From the NCBI GenBank assembly GCA_015056765.1, contig SVFQ01000011.1, positions 27,679 through 91,678 on the forward strand: a stretch of DNA of 64,000 bases, given 5' to 3'. Of this stretch, positions 7,570-16,196 are shown one piece after another. The stretch's first letter is position 1. Every line of letters begins with the position of its first letter. The notes under the pieces were generated by a model. The model was not told the DNA's origin. It worked only from the letters and a program-made list of their open reading frames with translations, and ran no database searches. The position numbers and the translations under genes were made by a program. This stretch comes from Lachnospiraceae bacterium (GTDB taxonomy: Bacteria; Bacillota; Clostridia; Lachnospirales; Lachnospiraceae).

Positions 7570-9198
7570 ATGAGAAAGAAAATTGTATCACTATTGTTAA
7601 CCGCAACTGTGTCTGCAATGCTTTTGGCTGGATGTGGTTCTTCTGCAGAAACAGCAGCGACTACTACAGACACCAAGACAGCAACTGATACTGTTGAAGC
7701 TGGGGACACAGCTGCTGCAGGTGATGTGGCTATGCAGGCGATTGCAGATCGTAAAGCGGAGGCTGAGAAGACAGGAGAATACAAGAAAGTTGTTATTTCC
7801 TTCTTTGACTGGACAGGTAGACCGGCAGGCCTAGATCGTGTCAACGCAGCATTATCTGCACACACAGAAGAAACCCTTGGCCTTGATGTAGAGCTTCAGA
7901 TCATTGATTCCGCAGCTTACGGCGATGACATGAAGTTGATGCTTTCTTCCGGCGAGCAGGTAGATTTATTTAATACCTGTATCTTAGGTTACAGCACATG
8001 TATCAACAATGGATACGTATTGGATCTGGAAGAAAACAATATGTATGCAGATTACTGCAAAGGTATTCAGAGCAAAATCAGAGAAGATTATATCGATGCT
8101 TGCCGTGTAGGTGGCGTTCTTTACGGTGTTCCACCTATTAAGGATTATGCAATCGAAACTTGTGCAGTATGTATTGGTCAGGAATACCTGGATGGTATCG
8201 GCTATGATGTATCCAAACTTCCTGTAGGTGACTTAGGTTATCCAAAAGCAACATGGGATGATATCAATGACATCTATGCACAGTTACATGAAAAATATCC
8301 TGACAAACATGTCATGGCAACACAGGATAACATTCTGACACAGGGTAGTTCCGTAGATAATCTGGCTGGTGACTACTATGGTACATTGCTTGATCCTATG
8401 AATTCTCTGAAAGTAGAGAACGTATATGAGTCTGACATCTTCAAAGATTGGTGCCAGAGAACATATGAATGGAATCAGGCTGGTTATATTTCTCAGGATG
8501 CTTTAACTGATGACACCGGTGCTTCTGCAAAAGTAAAATCCGGTTCCTATATGGCTATGATGGCTTGCTGCAAACCTGGTTATAAGACACAGATCTCCGG
8601 CGAATGTGGTAGAGACATGGTTGTGTTCGATGTAGGTGAAAGCTTCATGGGTTCCGCATCTGTATCTCAGTTCCCTTGGTGCATCAACCAGAACACCGAA
8701 GACCCTGTAGCAGCAATTCAGGTACTGGATGCATTATATACAGACCCTGTCATCGAAAATCTGATGTGCTGGGGTGAAGAAGGTAAAGAGTATCAGGTAA
8801 ATGCAGATGGCACTATCAAATACGCAGATGGTGTAGATGCAAACAACTCTGAATACTATCCAAACGTATTATGGTTAATGCCAAACCCATATGTAGCTTA
8901 TGTATGGGAAGGTGATCCACTTGACTTAGGTCAGCAGATTGCAGACTTCAACGACAACTGCACATGCAAATCTAAAGCACTTGGATTTACTTGGGACAAC
9001 ACAGATTATGCATCTGAATTTACAGCTTTAAAGAACGCATATGATGAATATGCACCGAAACTTGTTCACGGTTTTGTAGATCCTGAAACAGGTATTTCAG
9101 AACTGAATGAAGCATTGAAGGCAGCCGGTCTGGATGATTACATGGCAGCAAAACAGGCAGCTTTAGATGCTTGGGCAAAAGAAAACGGTATTCAGTAA
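7570..9198 (+). CDS. ABC transporter substrate-binding lipoprotein (LplA / DUF3502 type)
   Basis: This 542-residue lipoprotein captures sugars outside the membrane for the two permeases that follow. The signal peptide ends in the lipobox LLAGC with Cys22, then comes an Ala/Thr-rich linker. The mature part has the extracellular solute-binding fold (KVVISFFDWTG, SSGEQVDLFNT, YGVPPIKDYA). Its C-terminal part (ALGFTWDN ... EYAPKLVHGFVDPE ... LDDYMAAKQAALDAW) resembles DUF3502 of LplA-like oligosaccharide-binding proteins. GGGAGG lies 6 nt before the ATG. It is first in an operon with two permeases and a GH51 arabinofuranosidase, so arabino-oligosaccharide is the likely ligand. Confidence 0.88.
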   Translation: MRKKIVSLLLTATVSAMLLAGCGSSAETAATTTDTKTATDTVEAGDTAAAGDVAMQAIADRKAEAEKTGEYKKVVISFFDWTGRPAGLDRVNAALSAHTEETLGLDVELQIIDSAAYGDDMKLMLSSGEQVDLFNTCILGYSTCINNGYVLDLEENNMYADYCKGIQSKIREDYIDACRVGGVLYGVPPIKDYAIETCAVCIGQEYLDGIGYDVSKLPVGDLGYPKATWDDINDIYAQLHEKYPDKHVMATQDNILTQGSSVDNLAGDYYGTLLDPMNSLKVENVYESDIFKDWCQRTYEWNQAGYISQDALTDDTGASAKVKSGSYMAMMACCKPGYKTQISGECGRDMVVFDVGESFMGSASVSQFPWCINQNTEDPVAAIQVLDALYTDPVIENLMCWGEEGKEYQVNADGTIKYADGVDANNSEYYPNVLWLMPNPYVAYVWEGDPLDLGQQIADFNDNCTCKSKALGFTWDNTDYASEFTALKNAYDEYAPKLVHGFVDPETGISELNEALKAAGLDDYMAAKQAALDAWAKENGIQ

Positions 9199-9214
9199 CC
9201 AAAGGAGATAGAAC

Positions 9215-10159
9215 ATGTCTGGCGTAGCAAAACAGCAGGGAAAGCAGATGACACAAAAGAGAAACTTGAAAAGATATCTGCCACTTTACTTGATGGCACT
9301 ACCGGGAATGCTGTATTTGTTTATTAACAACTACATGCCACTGCCGGGGCTTGTATTGGCATTTAAAAAATTCAATGCAAGAAAAGGTATTTTTAAATCT
9401 GATTTTGTGGGATTTAAGAATTTTAAATACTTATTCGCAACAAAAGATGCGTTTATCATCACAAGAAATACAATTCTCTATAACGTAATCTTCATCATTG
9501 TGAATACTGTACTGGCCATTTTTGTAGCAATCCTGCTTGCGGAAATGACTTCCAAAATAAAAAAAGTATATCAGTCCGCTATTTTGTTGCCGTACATGAT
9601 TTCAATGGTTATTGTTAGTTATTTAGTGTTTGGTTTTCTCTCAACAGAGAATGGTTTTATCAACAACTCCATACTACGGCCACTGGGCAAAGACCCGGTG
9701 GCCTGGTATATGGAGAAGAAATACTGGCCCTTTATCCTGGTGTTTGTAAGCGCTTGGAAAGGGGTTGGATATAACTGCGTCATCTACCTGGCAAGTATTC
9801 TTGGAATCGACAGAAGTATTTATGAATCTGCAGCCATCGATGGAGCTTCCAAGTGGCAACAGATTTTCAAAATCACAATTCCTATGTTGAAGACCACGAT
9901 TGTTATGCTGACCTTGCTGGCAATCGGTAGAATCTTCTACTCTGACTTTGGCTTGTTTTACCAGGTACCGCAGAATCAGGGCGCACTCTTTAGTGTGACC
10001 AACACCATTGATACCTATGTATATCGAGGCTTGCTCGAACTTGGCGATATGTCCATGTCCTCAGCAGCAGGTTTGTACCAGTCCATTGTGGGCTTTATCC
10101 TTGTACTTGGATCAAACCTGGTGGTTAAGAAAATTGACCCGGATTATGCATTGTTCTAA
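9215..10159 (+). CDS. ABC sugar permease, LplB type
   Basis: This 314-residue inner-membrane permease has about six membrane segments and the EAA loop YESAAIDGASKWQQIFKITI (about residues 205-224), which contacts the ATPase. The N-terminal part LYLMALPGMLYLFINNYMPL is typical of LplB/UgpA-like permeases. AAAGGAG is 8 nt before ATG 9215; an internal ATG at 9248 is possible but has no better site. It is paired with the next permease. No ATPase gene is in the operon, so a shared MsiK/UgpC-type ATPase encoded elsewhere is expected. Confidence 0.9.
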   Translation: MSGVAKQQGKQMTQKRNLKRYLPLYLMALPGMLYLFINNYMPLPGLVLAFKKFNARKGIFKSDFVGFKNFKYLFATKDAFIITRNTILYNVIFIIVNTVLAIFVAILLAEMTSKIKKVYQSAILLPYMISMVIVSYLVFGFLSTENGFINNSILRPLGKDPVAWYMEKKYWPFILVFVSAWKGVGYNCVIYLASILGIDRSIYESAAIDGASKWQQIFKITIPMLKTTIVMLTLLAIGRIFYSDFGLFYQVPQNQGALFSVTNTIDTYVYRGLLELGDMSMSSAAGLYQSIVGFILVLGSNLVVKKIDPDYALF

Positions 10160-10177
10160 AACAGAGAGGACCACGAC

Positions 10178-11074
10178 ATGAGAACCAGAGACGAAAGAAA
10201 TTTTCAAATTTTTGCACATGTGATCATGATTATCCTGTCCTTGTTGGCAGTGGTGCCCTTTGCCCTTTTGGTGATATCTTCCTTTACGGATAATGATACC
10301 CTTGTGGCAAATGGATACAGCTTCACACCGGAAAAATGGAGCACATATGCATATGAGTATATTTTTAAAACGGGTAATTCCGTAATGCATGCCTATGGCA
10401 TATCTATCGTATTGACCATAGTGGGAACGTTAGCAGCTTTAGTGCTGACGACACTGCTGGCGTACGCTTTATCAAAGCCTGACTTGCCCGGACGGAGCAT
10501 TATGCTCTTCCTTGTTTTTTTCACCTTGCTTTTTAATGGCGGTTTGGTTCCGACATACATGGTATATTCCAATATGTTGAAAATGAAAAATACTTTCTGG
10601 GCGCTACTTGTACCGGGCCTTATGATGAATGGCTTTAATGTAATGCTGATGAAATCTTATTTCTGCAGCAGCATTCCAGGGGAAATCTTAGATGCAGCAT
10701 ATATAGACGGAGCTTCGGAGTTCCAAACTTTTTCAAAGATTGCCTTACCGCTTTCCAAACCTATCGTAGCGACAATCGGCCTATTTTCCGGAATCGCATA
10801 TTGGAACGATTGGATGAATGGATATATTTATTTGACAAAAAGAACAGATTTGTATTCTGTGCAGAATCTGCTGAACCGTATGATGCAGAATATTCAGTAC
10901 CTGTCTCAAAATAGTGCGCATATACAAGATGCAGGCGTAGGTCTTGCCTCTATTCCATCTGTATCTGTGCGTATGGCTATGGCGACTGTTGGCGTTTTAC
11001 CAATCCTGGTTTCTTATCCGTTTATACAAGGAAACTTCGTAAAAGGTATCACGCTTGGTGGCGTAAAAGGGTAA
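10178..11074 (+). CDS. ABC sugar permease, LplC / YtcP type
   Basis: This 298-residue second permease of the importer has six predicted membrane segments and the EAA loop LDAAYIDGASEFQTFSKIAL (about residues 170-189). The opening (VIMIILSLLAVVPFALLVISSFTD) and the C-terminal end (SYPFIQGNFVKGITLGGVKG) are characteristic of the LplC/YtcP group. It lies 18 nt after its partner and 27 nt before the GH51 gene, so all four genes are probably co-transcribed. Confidence 0.9.
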   Translation: MRTRDERNFQIFAHVIMIILSLLAVVPFALLVISSFTDNDTLVANGYSFTPEKWSTYAYEYIFKTGNSVMHAYGISIVLTIVGTLAALVLTTLLAYALSKPDLPGRSIMLFLVFFTLLFNGGLVPTYMVYSNMLKMKNTFWALLVPGLMMNGFNVMLMKSYFCSSIPGEILDAAYIDGASEFQTFSKIALPLSKPIVATIGLFSGIAYWNDWMNGYIYLTKRTDLYSVQNLLNRMMQNIQYLSQNSAHIQDAGVGLASIPSVSVRMAMATVGVLPILVSYPFIQGNFVKGITLGGVKG

Positions 11075-11101
11075 TACATAAATTAAAAAGCGAGGATAAC
11101 C

Positions 11102-12610
11102 ATGAAACTACATATTAACGAAAATCACAAACTAAGTCACATTGAGCCGGAAGTATACGGTCATTTTAGCGAGCATTTAGGCCGTTGCATCTATGGCGGA
11201 CTTTTTGTGGGCGAAGACTCCGAAATACCGAATGTAAAAGGTATGAGAGCAGACGTAGTAGAAGCTCTGAAAGAAATGAAAATTCCGGTACTGAGATGGC
11301 CGGGTGGGAACTTTGCCGATGAATACCATTGGATGGAAGGCATCGGTCCAAAGGAAAACAGAAAGAAAATGATTAATACACACTGGGGCGGTGTGATTGA
11401 AGATAACAGCTTTGGTACCCATGAGTATTTCGAACTATGTAAGCAGCTGGGCTGTAAAACCTATGTGAATGGTAACGTAGGAAGTGGTACTGTTCGTGAA
11501 ATGAGCGAATGGGTGGAATACATGACTTTCAACGGCGTGAGCCCAATGGCCGAGCTGAGAAAGGCAAATGGCCAGGAGGAAGCTTGGAAAGTCGATTATT
11601 TCGGTGTAGGAAACGAAAACTGGGGTTGCGGCGGTAACATGACTGCTGAATACTACGGAAATAAATTCCGCAACTATCAGACCTACATTCGACAGTATGA
11701 TGGAAATGCACCAATCAGCAAGATTTGTTGTGGTGCCAATGCCGACGATTACGATTGGACTGCAGATGTGCTAAAGACCTGCTTTTATAAACCGGCGCCA
11801 CCACAGGCACATGGATTTATGGATGGTCTGTCCTTACATTACTATGTAGTTGTAAATAACTGGGAACACAAGGGTAGTGCTACGGAATTCAGCAAAGAAG
11901 AATACTATCGCTGCATGAAGAAAGCCTACTATATGGATGAACTGGTAACTCGTCATGACGCTATCATGAGCCAGTATGATCCGGATAAAAAAATCGGTAT
12001 GATGGTAGATGAATGGGGATGCTGGCACGATGTGGAGCCGGGTACAAACCCTGGATTCTTATATCAGCAAAACTCCATGCGTGATGCGCAGGTGGCAGGT
12101 GCTACTTTGAATATCTTCAATAAGCATTCTGACCGAGTAAAAATGGGCTGCCTTGCACAGATTGTCAATGTATTACAGGCTGTCATTTTGACAGAGGATG
12201 ACAAGATGGTGCTGACACCGACCTATTACGTATTACATATGTATCGCTTCCACCAGGACGCAGACCTTTTAGATAGTTATTTAGAGGGCGCAAATGAGAC
12301 CGGTGTAGAGGGCGAGAAATGTAAGAAAGTAAATGAATCTGTTTCCGTAGACAAGGATGGCGTATTGACCATTACCTTAAACAACGTCAGTGAAGCAGAG
12401 GATGAAACGGTAACCATCGACTTTAGAGACCGCGAAGTAGGTGCTGTAGAAGGCATTATCCTAAACGGCAAGGTAGATGATTACAATAGTTTTGAAGCCC
12501 CAAACAAAGTACAGGAAAAGAATTTTGCAGTAACTGAGTGCAAAGGAAAAGAAATCGAATTGACATTGCCTGCTTGTAGTTTGGTAACATTGCGAGTAAC
12601 TTTGAAGTAA
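11102..12610 (+). CDS. abfA: Alpha-L-arabinofuranosidase, GH51
   Basis: This 502-residue cytoplasmic enzyme cleaves terminal alpha-L-arabinofuranosyl residues from arabinan or arabinoxylan oligosaccharides. The GH51 hallmarks are clear: [20 protein letters not shown] at the N-terminus, RWPGGNF, the acid/base Glu172 in [11 protein letters not shown], and the nucleophile Glu304 in VDEWGCW. A beta-sandwich domain follows ([18 protein letters not shown]). Length fits the family and no signal peptide is present, so import must come first; the upstream importer supplies this. It is the only enzyme in the operon and therefore defines the likely substrate class. Confidence 0.93.
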   Translation: MKLHINENHKLSHIEPEVYGHFSEHLGRCIYGGLFVGEDSEIPNVKGMRADVVEALKEMKIPVLRWPGGNFADEYHWMEGIGPKENRKKMINTHWGGVIEDNSFGTHEYFELCKQLGCKTYVNGNVGSGTVREMSEWVEYMTFNGVSPMAELRKANGQEEAWKVDYFGVGNENWGCGGNMTAEYYGNKFRNYQTYIRQYDGNAPISKICCGANADDYDWTADVLKTCFYKPAPPQAHGFMDGLSLHYYVVVNNWEHKGSATEFSKEEYYRCMKKAYYMDELVTRHDAIMSQYDPDKKIGMMVDEWGCWHDVEPGTNPGFLYQQNSMRDAQVAGATLNIFNKHSDRVKMGCLAQIVNVLQAVILTEDDKMVLTPTYYVLHMYRFHQDADLLDSYLEGANETGVEGEKCKKVNESVSVDKDGVLTITLNNVSEAEDETVTIDFRDREVGAVEGIILNGKVDDYNSFEAPNKVQEKNFAVTECKGKEIELTLPACSLVTLRVTLK

Positions 12611-12630
12611 TATATAGACCCCCCAATTGA

Positions 12631-12657
12631 AAAGAGCACCCCGCCGGGGTGCTCTTT
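12631..12657. terminator. Shared terminator between the converging abfA and prs genes
   Basis: AAAGAGCACCCC pairs perfectly with GGGGTGCTCTTT around a 3-nt loop. T runs leave the stem on both strands, so it can serve both abfA (+) and prs (-). Confidence 0.85.
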
Positions 12658-12677
12658 GAGTTTGCAGAAAACTAGGA

Positions 12678-13865
12678 TTAACCCAGCTCTCCGTTTTTAT
12701 AACGAGTAACGATGTTCTGGATACGTTCGCTTGGATTCAGCAAATCGCTGATAGAGGAATCGTGATTCAGAGTATCAATCAGGTATGCGATGTATTTACT
12801 TAAATCGCAGCTGATGTACCATTCACGCTCTAAAAGCTCTTTTGGCTGGTAGATAACGTTGGTGGTTAAAACTCTTGTAATAAGGCCTTTCTCGTATGCC
12901 TCGTCGAATCTCTGAAGACCGTTGGTGAAAAGACCAAAGGTAGTACATACGAAGATACGATTTGCTTTGCGAGCTTTTAAAAGCTCAGCTACTTCGATGA
13001 CAGAGTCGCCGGAGGAAATCATATCATCGATGATAATCATATCCTTGCCTTCTACACTGGTACCTAAGAACTCATGGGCTACAATTGGGTTCTTGCCATT
13101 AACAATCTTAGCGTAGTCACGTCTCTTATAGAACATACCGATATCAAGGCCCAATACGTTAGCCATATAGATGGCACGTCCCATACCGCCTTCGTCAGGG
13201 CTAATGATCATCATATGATCGGAATCGATATTCAGTCCTTTGTAATTCTTTAACAGGCCTTTGATGAACTGATATGCTGGCTGGATGGTCTCGAAACCAT
13301 GAAGCGGGATAGCATTCTGTACACGAGGATCGTGTGCATCAAAGGTAAGGATGTTGTCTACACCCATAGCAACTAACTCTTGAAGAGCCAGTGCACAGTC
13401 AAGAGACTCTCTAGAGCTTCTCTTGTGCTGTCTGCTTTCATATAGGAAAGGCATAATCACGGTGATACGTCTGGCTTTACCACCTACAGCGGCGATAATA
13501 CGCTTTAGGTTCTGGTAGTGATCATCCGGGGACATATGGTTTTCGTGACCACAAAGGTTGTAGGTCATGTTGTAGTTGCATACGTCTACCATCAGATATA
13601 AGTCTGTACCACGAACAGACTCGAGAATCATACCTTTGGCTTCACCGGAACCGAAACGGGGAACCTTTGCATCCAGCAAGTAAGAGTCTCTCTGATAGCC
13701 GGAAAAAGCTAAGGAGTCTTTGTGCTCGCTTTCGCGTTCTGTTCTCCATTTTACCAGGTAGTAGTCTACCTTTTCGCCAAGTGGTCTGCATCCTTCTAAA
13801 GGAATGATACCAAGAGAACCAACCGGTATGGATTCAAGATTTCTTTTTTCTTCTTTTTGTGCCAT
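12678..13865 (-). CDS. prs: Ribose-phosphate pyrophosphokinase (PRPP synthetase), long form
   Basis: The enzyme makes PRPP from ribose 5-phosphate and ATP for nucleotide, His and Trp synthesis. Seen: the ATP loop region and FDAHDPRVQNAIP, and the PRPP-binding loop IIIDDMISSGDSVIEVA. At 395 residues it is about 80 longer than the common bacterial form (about 315). The extra length is spread at the N-terminus (IPLEGCRPLGEKVDYYLVKW) and in inserts, a form met in Clostridia. It is the last gene of the minus-strand run after dnaD and dnaC, with a 14-nt gap and a modest GAGG-type ribosome binding site. Confidence 0.88.
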   Translation of the reverse strand: MAQKEEKRNLESIPVGSLGIIPLEGCRPLGEKVDYYLVKWRTERESEHKDSLAFSGYQRDSYLLDAKVPRFGSGEAKGMILESVRGTDLYLMVDVCNYNMTYNLCGHENHMSPDDHYQNLKRIIAAVGGKARRITVIMPFLYESRQHKRSSRESLDCALALQELVAMGVDNILTFDAHDPRVQNAIPLHGFETIQPAYQFIKGLLKNYKGLNIDSDHMMIISPDEGGMGRAIYMANVLGLDIGMFYKRRDYAKIVNGKNPIVAHEFLGTSVEGKDMIIIDDMISSGDSVIEVAELLKARKANRIFVCTTFGLFTNGLQRFDEAYEKGLITRVLTTNVIYQPKELLEREWYISCDLSKYIAYLIDTLNHDSSISDLLNPSERIQNIVTRYKNGELG

Positions 13866-13879
13866 GAATTTGCCTCTTT

Positions 13880-14839
13880 CTATTTATTTGTTTTGCGACT
13901 GATACGAATGTCCGGACCTGTAATCTCCAGAGTGGTAAAATTGCTTACGATACGGGAAACAACACGCTCACCATATCTGTCGGTCAGTTCGCCCAGTCCG
14001 AGATTGGTAGATATTAGAATTGCCTTGGAACGAAGCTGTCGTTCATTAATCAAAGAGAATAACTGGGAACCAACAAAAGAGTTGGCCAGCTCAGTTCCTA
14101 AATCATCTATGATTACCAAATCACAATTATATAGGTCTTCATAAAAACTGTAAAGTCCATCTTTATCTTTAGAAAAAACGGCCTGAGATAAGTTTTGGAA
14201 CAAATCTACCGCACTAAAATACAGGACAGAGTGGTAAGAATCCAAAAGAGCCTTGGCGATGCAATTGCTCAAAAAAGTCTTGCCGGTACCGACGGTTCCT
14301 GTAAAAAGAAGGCTTTTTGGCTCTTTATCAAAATCCAAGGCATACTGCTTACAAATTTCCACTGTCTTTCCGTAGGAGGAAAGGCACTCCGGCGCGATTA
14401 CATTATAGGAAAGGGTGTCAAAGTTTTCTTTTTCTAAGACATCTTCCAGGTGAGACTGGGAGTATAATATAGAAATCTCTCTTTGACGGAAGCAGTGACA
14501 TTTCTTACCTTCTACATAACCAGTGTCGAGGCAATCCGGACAACGGTACTGCAGTGCCAAATAATCTGCCGGAAGTCCGTGCTGCGCCAAAAGGGCGGCT
14601 TTTCTGCTGCGGATACTTTGCATTTCCTTTGCTAATTCATCTTGAGCGGAAGCATCTCCTTGAATGATGCGCTGGGTATATTTTCCTGCAAAGGAAGAAA
14701 CCTGATCTTCTAATGCAGCATATTCCGGGATGGTGGCAACTACATGACGATGGTGCTGTTCCTGGGTGTGTCTAGCCTGGGTGCGCAACTCGTCATATTC
14801 TCTCATGATGTCATTGTATTGTGTATTTGTAAGAGCCAA
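13880..14839 (-). CDS. DnaC/DnaI-type replicative helicase loader (AAA+ ATPase)
   Basis: This 319-residue AAA+ protein likely loads the replicative helicase during primosome assembly. The N-terminal half is helical and carries a zinc-ribbon-like cluster (CPDCLDTGYVEGKKCHCF), as in DnaI. The ATPase part shows Walker A GTVGTGKT, Walker B LVIIDDLGTE, a sensor region ILISTNLG and an arginine finger region RYGERVVSRI. I chose the TTG at 14839 because AAAAGGAG lies 8 nt upstream. The ATG at 14884 lies inside a perfect hairpin and has no ribosome binding site. It sits downstream of a DnaD-domain gene, the usual primosome partner. Confidence 0.88.
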   Translation of the reverse strand: MALTNTQYNDIMREYDELRTQARHTQEQHHRHVVATIPEYAALEDQVSSFAGKYTQRIIQGDASAQDELAKEMQSIRSRKAALLAQHGLPADYLALQYRCPDCLDTGYVEGKKCHCFRQREISILYSQSHLEDVLEKENFDTLSYNVIAPECLSSYGKTVEICKQYALDFDKEPKSLLFTGTVGTGKTFLSNCIAKALLDSYHSVLYFSAVDLFQNLSQAVFSKDKDGLYSFYEDLYNCDLVIIDDLGTELANSFVGSQLFSLINERQLRSKAILISTNLGLGELTDRYGERVVSRIVSNFTTLEITGPDIRISRKTNK

Positions 14840-14863
14840 AATGGATTCTCCTTTTCGTAAACT

Positions 14864-14888
14864 AAGCTTGCAGCAGAGCTGCAAGCTT
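14864..14888 (-). repeat. Perfect intercistronic hairpin between dnaD and dnaC
   Basis: AAGCTTGCAGC pairs with GCTGCAAGCTT (11 bp, 3-nt loop). It starts just after the dnaD stop codon. On the minus strand no T run follows, so it is probably an mRNA stability or processing element rather than a simple terminator. Confidence 0.75.
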
Positions 14889-14889
14889 A

Positions 14890-15957
14890 TTAATTCACTT
14901 TAATCTGCTCTAAAAGGGCATCATAATCATATTTGTTTTGCTTATACTGTGTAAATGCATTGCTGCCGGTTTTGCCGGTGGATTTGGGTGCCTTGGAGGA
15001 CTCTGCCTTTGCATCATCCAAAGTGCTGACACCTGCTTTGTGCCAGTTTTCTAAAATACGGTCTGCGTATTCCAAACGATGGGAATCCGTATTTTTGACA
15101 CTCTTGTCACAAGCCTGCAGAATGATTTCTAAAGAAAAACCATACTCATCTAACCATTTCTGGATGTAATCGTATTCTACCGGTGCCGGAGATCCCTTCT
15201 TGCCCAGGCGATCCATAATGGTGTAGCAATTCTTATTGTACTTCTTCACATAAGAAGCGGCTTCTTTTGGAGTTGCGATGTGACGCTCTGTCCAGTCCAT
15301 AGCACATTTTTCCATGTAGTGGAAATCCTTGATGCCCTGACCGACACAAAACTGCACAAGATAATCAATCAGGTCGGTGCTCATGTGCAGGTCTTCCTTC
15401 ATAAAGTAAAGGGACTCCATTTCTTCTCTGCTAAGGGGTCTGCGAAGGTAAGATTCAGTAACAAATAAAAGCTCCGGTGTTTCGGCATCCTGCTGGAAGC
15501 TTTGTAACTGCTCGGTAGAAACGGCTTTCTTCTTTGGAACAGCTGGAACTTCCGGTGTTTCTTCTACTACCGGGAATGGTGACACAAATGTCACGTTAGG
15601 CACCGGCGTAGATGCTGCAACGGCCTTTGGAGCGGAAACTTTGGAAGCAGGTGCTTTAGAAGCATCTAAATCTACGATACAGATTCCGACAATTTTTTTA
15701 TTTTCATCGTACTGTAAACTGAGCACGCCTTGCTTATCCCAATATTTAAGCGCACGAAGGACATCATGCTCGGTATGGTTAAAGATGTCAGCGATGTCGG
15801 AAATGCCTGCAGGCAGATTTGTGCCAGCGGCACGCAGCAGATAAAGATAAATCTTAATCTGGGCATCATTTGCATCTTTCATATATTCATCAATAAAACG
15901 ATTTGACACTCTTGTGCTACCGCAGGAAGTGTCCGTTGTAATTGTAATGGAACGCAT
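14890..15957 (-). CDS. DnaD-domain replication initiation protein
   Basis: This 355-residue primosomal protein probably remodels or binds origin DNA and recruits the helicase loader encoded next to it. The N-terminal part is a winged-helix domain (IKIYLYLLRAAG ... ISDIADIFNHTEHDVLRALKYWDKQGVLSL, about 33-90). A low-complexity Ala/Pro/Val linker follows (about 110-165), then one or two DnaD-like (DnaB_2) helical domains (SREEMESLYFMKEDLHMSTDLIDYLV, and WTERHIATPKEAASYVKK). The architecture matches DnaD of Bacillus. An extended -10 promoter and a row of DnaA-box-like sites lie upstream. Confidence 0.85.
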   Translation of the reverse strand: MRSITITTDTSCGSTRVSNRFIDEYMKDANDAQIKIYLYLLRAAGTNLPAGISDIADIFNHTEHDVLRALKYWDKQGVLSLQYDENKKIVGICIVDLDASKAPASKVSAPKAVAASTPVPNVTFVSPFPVVEETPEVPAVPKKKAVSTEQLQSFQQDAETPELLFVTESYLRRPLSREEMESLYFMKEDLHMSTDLIDYLVQFCVGQGIKDFHYMEKCAMDWTERHIATPKEAASYVKKYNKNCYTIMDRLGKKGSPAPVEYDYIQKWLDEYGFSLEIILQACDKSVKNTDSHRLEYADRILENWHKAGVSTLDDAKAESSKAPKSTGKTGSNAFTQYKQNKYDYDALLEQIKVN

Positions 15958-15995
15958 TTCATATCACCCTGTCTCATTTTTTTAACGCAATATGG

Positions 15996-16004
15996 ATTAT
16001 AGCA
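15996..16004 (-). promoter_or_regulatory. Extended -10 promoter of the dnaD-dnaC-prs operon
   Basis: On the minus strand the sequence reads TGCTATAAT, a perfect -10 with TGn extension, about 39 nt before the dnaD start codon. No good -35 box is seen. Confidence 0.55.
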
Positions 16005-16071
16005 TGAGGCTATAGGGATGAATATGGACAAAATGTCGAAAAATCACAATGGGCTGCAAACGGGGGAGAAT

Positions 16072-16195
16072 TGTGGATACTGTGGATACTGTGGATACAG
16101 TCCCGGAACGCCGTGGATATCAGATTTATAAAAAAAGATATCCACATTACGCACTGCCCTATAAGGACGGTGGGATAATGTGGATATGTGGAAAA
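16072..16195. repeat. Cluster of DnaA-box-like 9-mers upstream of dnaD
   Basis: Three head-to-tail TGTGGATAC units (16072-16080, 16081-16089, 16090-16098) are followed by CGTGGATAT (16112-16120), an inverted ATATCCACA (16138-16146), TGTGGATAT (16179-16187) and TGTGGAAAA (16187-16195). The DnaA box is TTATCCACA, whose complement is TGTGGATAA. The three tandem units, the inverted site and the 16179 site differ from it only at the final base; the 16112 and 16187 sites carry two mismatches. A further TTATCAACA lies in murC (16250-16258). An AT-rich stretch (16121-16139) lies between the sites. The rest of the 239-nt gap holds only the dnaD promoter. Confidence 0.6.
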
Positions 16196-16196
16196 C

